Shown piece by piece: positions 41,818 to 47,752 of a stretch of DNA of 47,752 nucleotides (its first letter is position 1; the number at the start of each line of letters is the position of its first letter). The notes beneath the pieces were generated by a model, which was not told the origin of the DNA, did not search any database, and saw only the letters and a list, made by a program, of their open reading frames with translations. The stretch is from JBGPRB01 sp964422155. GTDB lineage: Bacteria; Chloroflexota; Dehalococcoidia; Dehalococcoidales; RBG-16-60-22. The translations under genes and the position numbers were made by a program. The stretch is taken from assembly GCA_964422155.1 (NCBI GenBank), contig CAYQZZ010000009.1:1-47752 (forward strand), written 5' to 3'.

Positions 41818-43491
41818 TTATTTTTTCGGTTCGTCCAGCGTGCGGTAATAGCCATCGCCGAGGTCGTTGGGGTTAAAGGTCTCCCTGAACTTACGCTGGT
41901 AGCGGAAGGCAGCCGGCTGTGCCGATGCTAAAAATATACGCTCGCGTATTTCCCTGGGGGTTGTCCTGCCATCAGACCCCCTGGCATATGCGTTCATTTT
42001 CTCCATGCCCGGGCCCCACCCCTTTTCCATTCCATATTTGGTGGCCGCGTTAAAGAATTCGAGGGTTCCTTCCGTTGATGCCTTGTCATGCGGGTCAAAA
42101 TGGGTGAAGTTCTCCCACATGGTCATACCGCCACCTCCCATACCACCTATTCCTCCCATCATGGCGTCGCCTCCGGCAGCGACAATATTACCCTTCTTTT
42201 CCCATTCAACCTTGAACGCCGTTGCCTCTTCGACGCGCGGTGGTGTCCCGGAAGTCCCGTAATCTGGAGTCCCTCCCAGCCCGAAACAGCCGTCATAGCC
42301 GCCGCCATAAACGAGGTTTAAATTCTTGTGTCCCAGCCTTATCATGTAGAGAAGCGACCAGTTATGCAGGTCGGGGTCCAGCATTGCCTGTACCTTCCAG
42401 CCCCCGGTCTCCTCCAGTATCTTATCCAGAGCCCTGTCCTGCCATTCGATATCCCTCGGGGTCATGCCCGCCAGCACAATCTGGTAATCGCGCTTCATTT
42501 CTTCGTTCATTTTCTGTACTTCCGGGTCCTTCAGCAGTTCCTCGATATCACCGAGTGTTTTGGTAGGGTCGGCCAGTATCCTGACCATGGCCCCTTTGAG
42601 GTCTCTGCCGAACATGTTGAACTGTCGGTGAGCGATATAGCCGATTCCGGCTTCCCATATCATATAACAGGAATCCGCCCATGCCTGCCAGGTCGGGAAG
42701 CCCAGGGTATATGACCTGAAGTTGTCCGGCAGCACCGCTTTATAAGCGGGCACAATCCCCTCAACCGGGAGTGTCTTAGGTCCGGGCCACGGGTAGAGCT
42801 TGAGGGCACACTTGGTAAACACGCCCATCGCCCCGTTAGCCCCTGTCATCCCTCTGACGAGGCCTTTCAGACTTGGCCCGGGCCCGTCACAGCTGAACCA
42901 GCCCAGGCCGGAACCTACCGAGCCCACTCTCAGTAGTTCGCCATCGGGCATGACCCATTCCGCCCCGAGCATATTCTCACTGTGATTACCCATATAAAAG
43001 GTATCCGGGCCGAGTCCCCCTAATGAGGTTGCACTGGCAAGGCAGGAACAGCTAGAGCCAGGCCCGTGCATATGGGTATTCAGTCCCACCTTCATCGCTT
43101 CCGCCTGAAGTGTTGCCCCGATGACATATGGCTCAACCACGGCAAACATATTCTTCTCATCGATTTCCAGGATGCGGTCCATCCGCCTCATATCCAGCTG
43201 AATCGTGTTGTCCTCTAAAGGATATCCCCAGGCCGACCAGAACGTACTGGAGGGTTTGAATCTTATCCTGTATTTATTACATACTTTGACAATAGCCTGC
43301 ACTTCCTCGGTGCTCCCCGGCAGCAGGACAGCCTCTCCCCGGGGCGTGTATACCCTGTAATAAGGCCCCAGGTGAATGGCGGTGTGAGACAGCGGATACC
43401 TGTATGAATCCAATAACGCAGGGTCGTCGGAGATATTTTCAGGGCCGACAATGCCTTCAAATGCTTTATATGCTTCTCTCGATAGTGCCAT
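41818..43491 (-). CDS. FAD-linked oxidase B, module 2 (VAO/GlcD family)
   Basis: Flavoprotein of 557 residues, the longest of the four oxidases. The FAD domain shows PGSTEEVQAIVKVCNKY, LDMRRMDRILEID, GAEWVMPDGELLRVGS and GPGPSLKGLVRGMTG. It is the paralogue of the B subunit at 35860-37338. Residues about 440-460 are an unusual Gly/Met-rich loop (GGDAMMGGIGGMGGGGM) not seen in the other copy, followed by a C-terminal extension with NPNDLGDGYYRTL. GGAGGGAC precedes the ATG. It is the last gene of the leftward module, 17 bases after the CCG protein. Confidence 0.82.
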   Translation of the reverse strand: MALSREAYKAFEGIVGPENISDDPALLDSYRYPLSHTAIHLGPYYRVYTPRGEAVLLPGSTEEVQAIVKVCNKYRIRFKPSSTFWSAWGYPLEDNTIQLDMRRMDRILEIDEKNMFAVVEPYVIGATLQAEAMKVGLNTHMHGPGSSCSCLASATSLGGLGPDTFYMGNHSENMLGAEWVMPDGELLRVGSVGSGLGWFSCDGPGPSLKGLVRGMTGANGAMGVFTKCALKLYPWPGPKTLPVEGIVPAYKAVLPDNFRSYTLGFPTWQAWADSCYMIWEAGIGYIAHRQFNMFGRDLKGAMVRILADPTKTLGDIEELLKDPEVQKMNEEMKRDYQIVLAGMTPRDIEWQDRALDKILEETGGWKVQAMLDPDLHNWSLLYMIRLGHKNLNLVYGGGYDGCFGLGGTPDYGTSGTPPRVEEATAFKVEWEKKGNIVAAGGDAMMGGIGGMGGGGMTMWENFTHFDPHDKASTEGTLEFFNAATKYGMEKGWGPGMEKMNAYARGSDGRTTPREIRERIFLASAQPAAFRYQRKFRETFNPNDLGDGYYRTLDEPKK

Positions 43492-43508
43492 TCTCAGTCC
43501 CTCCTCGA

Positions 43509-44780
43509 TTACATAGCCTTCTTTACCAGGTCTACGACATCAAAAACCTGTAATTCATCGCCGGCGGCATTTATGGCATCAGTGAAGTTCCTCTCGCACC
43601 ACCCGCAGGCGCTCACGATGGCCCCGGCACCCGTGGACTTAGCTTCCTCTATCCTCTCCGTAGCCGTCCAGTTGGAAAACTCGGGATAAGCTTCTTTTAT
43701 ACCTCCGCCGGCGCCGCAGCACCAGGAATATTCCTTTATCCTCTCCATCTCAATCAGCTCCAGACCGGGGATGCTCTTGAGAATATCCCTCGGAGGGGTA
43801 TAAACACCCCAGGCCCCGTTGTACCTGGGCTTGCGCGGCTCATAGACCACCACCTGATTAAGAATTTTCTTTTCCTTGCCCTGCCAGGGTACGTACGGCT
43901 CTCCCTGTCTCCCCAGGTGGCAGGGGTCGTGGTAGGTGACCCGCAGAGGTATCTTTTTACGGAATTTAATCTTGCCTTCTTTAATCAGTCGGTCAAGATA
44001 CTGCACGATATGGAGAACCTCGAACTTCGTACCCAGAGGAGGGTAAAGACGGACAAAGGCATGATAGCAGTCAGCGCAGGAGGTTACAACCGTTTTAACG
44101 CCCGCCGCCTTCCAGGCCTGGGTGGCATTCTCGGCAAACTTGACAAATTCCCCCTTATAGCCCATGTCATAGGCCCGGCCACCGCAACAGGACTCGTCTT
44201 TGCCCATGATGCCGATATCAACGCCGGCATTTTTCAGAATGGTTACGGCTGTCTTGGCTGTTTCTCTCAGGTCTTTATCGTAGCTGAAGCGACAGCCGGC
44301 ATAGAAAAGGACCTGAGCCGGCTCACTGGCGATACGCTTCACATCCAGCCCTTCAGCCCAGTCGCCGCGTTCGTCCCTGGCTTCCAGCATCATATTATCC
44401 TGCTTGCGGAGATGCTCGATGTAGAGCATATGCTGCGGCAGCAATTGACCGTCTTCGACCAGCCGGAACCGCAATTCATGCATCATCTCCAGCGGTTCCA
44501 GGTTGTAGCGGCAAATTTTATCGGAGACATCACAGGACCCGCAGGTCGCGCATTTGTAAACAATATCCAGAACCCTGTCGGTATAAGTGCTCTGACCGTT
44601 CAGGAGCGACAGGGCAACCGCGAAGCGACCACGAGCGGAGTAACTGTTAAAATTGTTATAAGCTATACTGGGGCAGCCTTTAGCGAACCTCCAGCTCTTT
44701 ATCTGGTCAAGCGGAATCCATTTGCAATAGGAGCACTGGCTGCACCTCTCCATATCGGCTTTATAGTCTTCTAGTGCCAC
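43509..44780 (-). CDS. CCG-domain Fe-S protein, module 2 (both CCG domains intact)
   Basis: Protein of 423 residues of the GlcF/HdrB type. The N-terminal part has CSQCSYC with Cys36 and CATCGSC with Cys90, for two [4Fe-4S] clusters. The first CCG domain is complete: Cys163 (AGCRFSY), Cys198-Cys199 (ESCCGG), Cys235 and Cys238 (TSCADCY). So is the second: Cys287 (YHDPCHL), Cys354-Cys355 (WCCGAGGG), Cys392 and Cys395 (ACGWC). It pairs with the flavoproteins on either side and should carry electrons from them to a quinone or another acceptor. The start is GTG 44780 behind GAAGG. Compare the module 1 copy, where the first CCG site is lost. Confidence 0.88.
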   Translation of the reverse strand: MALEDYKADMERCSQCSYCKWIPLDQIKSWRFAKGCPSIAYNNFNSYSARGRFAVALSLLNGQSTYTDRVLDIVYKCATCGSCDVSDKICRYNLEPLEMMHELRFRLVEDGQLLPQHMLYIEHLRKQDNMMLEARDERGDWAEGLDVKRIASEPAQVLFYAGCRFSYDKDLRETAKTAVTILKNAGVDIGIMGKDESCCGGRAYDMGYKGEFVKFAENATQAWKAAGVKTVVTSCADCYHAFVRLYPPLGTKFEVLHIVQYLDRLIKEGKIKFRKKIPLRVTYHDPCHLGRQGEPYVPWQGKEKKILNQVVVYEPRKPRYNGAWGVYTPPRDILKSIPGLELIEMERIKEYSWCCGAGGGIKEAYPEFSNWTATERIEEAKSTGAGAIVSACGWCERNFTDAINAAGDELQVFDVVDLVKKAM

Positions 44781-44799
44781 TTTTCTATGCCTTCTTTCT

Positions 44800-46278
44800 T
44801 TATTTCTCCCGGGTTGAAAAGCACAGCTTACCCGGATTCATCACATTATTGGGGTCGAATATTCCCTTAATCTTCTTCAATACCATCGCAGTCTGCGCAT
44901 CCCGGCTATAGGCTAAATTCGCCCAGATGCCATAGGGCCGGGAGAAGAAAGCTCCCTGCTCCAGCATCTCTTCGCTGGCCCTGGTGAAAAACTCCCGAAT
45001 CCTGGTTGTTTCTTTCGGACTATTCCGGTCGAAGGGGAGAGTGAATTCACAATGGCAGCTGGCACCCTGGTGCACCGGTTGAATATAAACACCTATTTCC
45101 GAAACCGGGTACTGGCAGGCTTTGGCCACCGAGCGCATTTTACTCACGAATACGGGCGTCCTGTTGAGCGTGGTCATGAAAAAGATATCCTGGCATCCCC
45201 CCTTATAGTCGAGTTTCCAGTAAGGCTCTCTTGACGGATGGAGAATCGTTTTTAACACCTCATCACTCCCGGCTCCGGGAATTTCCGGCACGAGTTGCAG
45301 GCCAAATTGCCGGGCAATATCCGTGATGTCCTTCTCCTGAAACTCCACCCTTTCCCTGGGTAGTATGTTGCGTCCGGCGATACCCACCAGGACAACCCAG
45401 GGTGGGAGTTTCTTCGCCCGCGCCTTGATATCCTTAGCTCCACCTCCGAGGATAGATGCCAGATTGAAGTTGTTTAATATCAATAGCTCATCGCCGAATC
45501 TGAACCTGAGGACACGATAAGTAAAATCAATCAGGTCATCAAGCCTTCGGGCGGGCACGAAGAAGAGCTTGTGGAGCTCGGGCAATACCTCGCATTTGAC
45601 CGATACCCAGGTCACAATGCCCGTGCTCCCCTGGGCGGCGGAAACGAACCTGTAAAAATCTGTCTGCCCCGGACCTCCCGACCCCGATGCCGCCTGTTTC
45701 TTCTTCCAGGCTTCTTCCATCGAGGTCCAGTTGCCGGCGTCGCCGGTTACCAGCTTCTGGCCATCTCCCCAGACTATCTCAGTGCATCGCAGCGGGTCGA
45801 GCGACGACCATTGTTGTCTGGGGACCAGGGTCGGGTCTCTTTCCAGGAGGCTGGCGACCACGGACTTGTTGGCACGGGGTAGTAGTGGCATGGGGAGCCT
45901 CAGTCCTTGCCTGTTTAGCTCCGGCTGGAGCTGGGGGTAGGTTACTCCCGTCTCAATCATAGCCACCCTGTTTCTGCGGTCGATTCTGAATATACGCTTC
46001 ATACCGCTCAGGTCTACCATGACCGCTCCCGGTACGCTGGGAACAGTATCGCCGCGGAAGTGTGGCGGCCCAGAGCTTACCGGGACCAGCGGCGTGGCAG
46101 TCTGATTAGCCCAATTCACTAAAGCTTTCACCTCATCCACATTCTCAGGCTTTACCACGAAGCGGGGCTTTATCGGCGGGGCGAAGCTCATATCGCTGGA
46201 ATAGGTATCCAGAGTTTCAGGGTCATCAGAAACGTCTTCCGGACTCACGATGCTGGCTAATTCTTCTTTTAGAGCCAT
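44800..46278 (-). CDS. FAD-linked oxidase A, module 2 (VAO/GlcD family)
   Basis: Flavoprotein of 492 residues, paralogue of the A subunit at 33084-34544. The FAD domain shows VKPENVDEVKALVNWANQ, PVSSGPPHFRGDTVP, VDLSGMKRIFRID and MIETGVTYPQLQPEL. The shared segments are NKSVVASLLERDPTLVP, GGCQDIFFMTTLNRTP and the end FDPNNVMNPGKLCF. GGAAAGGAG precedes the ATG. It opens the leftward module (A, Fe-S, B) in the same gene order as module 1. The substrate is unknown; an alcohol or hydroxyacid is likely from the family. Confidence 0.83.
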   Translation of the reverse strand: MALKEELASIVSPEDVSDDPETLDTYSSDMSFAPPIKPRFVVKPENVDEVKALVNWANQTATPLVPVSSGPPHFRGDTVPSVPGAVMVDLSGMKRIFRIDRRNRVAMIETGVTYPQLQPELNRQGLRLPMPLLPRANKSVVASLLERDPTLVPRQQWSSLDPLRCTEIVWGDGQKLVTGDAGNWTSMEEAWKKKQAASGSGGPGQTDFYRFVSAAQGSTGIVTWVSVKCEVLPELHKLFFVPARRLDDLIDFTYRVLRFRFGDELLILNNFNLASILGGGAKDIKARAKKLPPWVVLVGIAGRNILPRERVEFQEKDITDIARQFGLQLVPEIPGAGSDEVLKTILHPSREPYWKLDYKGGCQDIFFMTTLNRTPVFVSKMRSVAKACQYPVSEIGVYIQPVHQGASCHCEFTLPFDRNSPKETTRIREFFTRASEEMLEQGAFFSRPYGIWANLAYSRDAQTAMVLKKIKGIFDPNNVMNPGKLCFSTREK

Positions 46279-46536
46279 ATTTATCTCTCGCCTGCTCCTT
46301 TCCGGTATTTAACACCTTAATCTCAAGTCTCTATCCTGCACAGGATGGTCGCTTTTAATCATGTTGACTTATAGTCGTGAATACCTGGCTGGACTTAAAA
46401 AACGACAGCGTAACGATTAAGACCTTTTTCAGACAAATCGCTAGAAAAATAGTACACTGGGATATTAGTTTTTGTCAATTTGCCAGCTTCCATCCAATCC
46501 GTAGATGCGTCAATATCCCAACCTCCGCCCCGCTAT

Positions 46537-47752
46537 TTACAGGCCGTATTCCTTCCATCTCTTTTCAACCAGTTTCTCGGTCTCCGGCCGTGAGTTGTGG
46601 CAGTCCGGCGGGAACCGCTTGTTGCCCCATTCCGCCCGCGGCGGGTGGATTTCCCAGTCTGTGGTGGCATCGATGAGCAGCTTATTGGCGATAGCGGCCC
46701 CGTATTTCAGTTCGTCTCTATTGTCGTAGGGCAGGCTTACGTCGATAGGCGAACCCATGTATAAGGGGTAGACGACCAGGTCCCGGTAAAAGTCCACTTT
46801 GCTGTGCATGGCGCGCATGAGCGCCGCGGGGTTATGAATGTCCACATCCTCTTCAACTACCATTAATATATTAAACGGGTGACCGGCGAACTTGGAGCCC
46901 CACAGAGCGGCGGCTATCTGCCTGGGCTGTCCCTGATATGTCTTGTGAATCTTGACCGCGGAAATCGGTCCGGTGGTAAGGTCGAGAACGCCGGGGATTT
47001 CCTGGGCCTCGAGGATATTCCAGAAGACCACGGACATCATGGTGCTGACCGATGCCCTGATTTCGGTGATGCCTTCTTTGGTGCCCACCAGCGAGCCGCG
47101 GTAAATGGGGTCGTTGCGGTGTGTAATGCAGGTGACCTCCACCACCGGCCTTTTCCTCGCTTCCCCGTAAAACCCCGACCCCTCGCCAAAGGGACCCTCT
47201 ATTTCATAAGTATTGGGGTCGGGGGACATAAAGCCTTCCACCACAATTTCGGCGGAAGCGGGCACCTCGATATCGGAAGTCTCGCACTTGACAAGCTCCA
47301 CCGGTTCCTGCCGCAACGCCCCGGCCAGGTCATACTCGGGGCCCGTGACAGGGCTGCCGGCGACGGGTATCAAAGCGGGGTCCCAGCCATAGACGAAAGC
47401 CACGGGCATGGGTTTGCCCATCTCCTGGTATTTACGATAAGTAATACCCCAGTCCTTCATGGGCATTAACAGCACGCCTACCTTGTTCTTACTTAGTATC
47501 GTGCCCCGGTAAACACCGGCATTGTTTTGCCCGGTATCGGGGTCCTTGGTGACGGTAGCGTTGAACGTGTTGATATAGCGTCCGTTATCGAGCGGGTGCC
47601 ACTTGGGGACCGGTAACTGGAAAAGGTCTACATCTTTGCCTCTGACGATGTTTTCCTTGACCGGCCCTGTTTTGACCTTCACTGGCTTCAGCGGTCTCTT
47701 CATCCTGTCTCTAATTGTGTGGATAACGTCTGTAGGTGATGTATCTTTGGGC
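46537..47752 (-). CDS. ubiD: UbiD-family prenyl-FMN decarboxylase (N-terminus cut by window end)
   Basis: The frame stays open to the window edge: upstream of the ATG at 47703 it reads DTSPTDVIHTIRDRMKRP, which fits the UbiD N-domain, so the true start lies outside. About 405 residues are visible. The catalytic Arg lies in NNAGVYRG and the Glu pair in IEGPFGEGSG (Glu-x4-Glu), matching Arg173, Glu277 and Glu282 of the fungal ferulate decarboxylase. VPKWHPLDNGRYINT is typical of hydroxyaromatic acid decarboxylases. It needs the prenyl-FMN made by UbiX, encoded nearby. Reversible decarboxylation of a hydroxybenzoate such as gallate or protocatechuate is a reasonable guess. It lies 258 bases before module 2 on the same strand, with nothing else recognised in that gap. 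Confidence 0.9.
   Translation of the reverse strand, partial: PKDTSPTDVIHTIRDRMKRPLKPVKVKTGPVKENIVRGKDVDLFQLPVPKWHPLDNGRYINTFNATVTKDPDTGQNNAGVYRGTILSKNKVGVLLMPMKDWGITYRKYQEMGKPMPVAFVYGWDPALIPVAGSPVTGPEYDLAGALRQEPVELVKCETSDIEVPASAEIVVEGFMSPDPNTYEIEGPFGEGSGFYGEARKRPVVEVTCITHRNDPIYRGSLVGTKEGITEIRASVSTMMSVVFWNILEAQEIPGVLDLTTGPISAVKIHKTYQGQPRQIAAALWGSKFAGHPFNILMVVEEDVDIHNPAALMRAMHSKVDFYRDLVVYPLYMGSPIDVSLPYDNRDELKYGAAIANKLLIDATTDWEIHPPRAEWGNKRFPPDCHNSRPETEKLVEKRWKEYGL

Noticed and set aside
46377..46676. Open frame of 99 codons on the plus strand
   Set aside because: Most of it is antisense to the UbiD-family gene and it shows no protein-like pattern.
1..47752. CRISPR array, prophage or transposase
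   Set aside because: No regularly spaced repeats, phage genes or transposase-like protein were found; the only mobile signals are short non-coding repeats.

Overview
The window looks like part of a chromosome of an anaerobic bacterium, most probably a Chloroflexota of the Dehalococcoidia type. This is an inference from gene content (small zinc-ribbon protein next to class II aldolase and phosphofructokinase, DUF951 protein next to pyrF, many flavin/CoA and Fe-S oxidoreductases) and from the many short palindromic intergenic repeats. No 16S or other decisive marker is present. There is no transposase, integrase, phage gene or CRISPR array.

Region 1 (1-11.5 kb) is housekeeping. It holds the first codons of an MFS transporter, the p-aminobenzoate operon pabB-pabA-pabC (read as PabB rather than TrpE because of its PIKGT motif), an AT-rich AraC/GyrI-type regulator with a clear terminator, argC with a small conserved neighbour, a 46-residue zinc-ribbon gene, class II aldolase and phosphofructokinase, a SWIM-finger protein, pyrF, a DUF951 protein, a stand-alone receiver protein and tRNA-Thr(CGT).

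Region 2 (11.5-23.8 kb) carries three large molybdopterin subunits and two small Fe-S subunits. Their sizes, the PDSW motif and the C-terminal beta-domain of the small subunits match pyrogallol-phloroglucinol transhydroxylase (Pelobacter AthL/AthS). The first large subunit carries two N-terminal C2H2-like finger motifs in which the second Cys is Glu. An S15/CocE hydrolase lies among them. Terminal-inverted-repeat elements flank the first small subunit gene.

Region 3 (24.2-32.8 kb, + strand) is an acyl-CoA/CoA-ester block: DUF35 protein, thiolase-like protein, two acyl-CoA dehydrogenases, an M24-fold protein with an incomplete metal site, a fumarate-reductase/ketosteroid-dehydrogenase-type flavoprotein and a CoA-transferase of the Cat1/AbfT type.

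Region 4 (33.1-47.75 kb) holds two copies, in opposite orientation, of a three-gene module: FAD-linked oxidase A, CCG-domain Fe-S protein, FAD-linked oxidase B. Its composition recalls glycolate oxidase GlcD/E/F. Between the modules lie a 4-hydroxybutyryl-CoA dehydratase-family enzyme with all cluster ligands, an iron alcohol dehydrogenase, an alpha/beta hydrolase and UbiX. A UbiD decarboxylase, cut by the window end, follows on the minus strand. In module 1 the first CCG domain has lost every cysteine that module 2 retains.

Taken together (inference), the window encodes anaerobic catabolism of hydroxylated or carboxylated aromatics or related plant phenolics. UbiD/UbiX would decarboxylate, the transhydroxylase-like enzymes would rearrange hydroxyl groups, the flavoprotein/Fe-S modules would oxidise an alcohol or hydroxyacid side chain and pass electrons on, and the CoA-transferase, dehydratase, acyl-CoA dehydrogenases and thiolase-like protein would process the resulting acyl-CoA. 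Substrates cannot be read from sequence alone.
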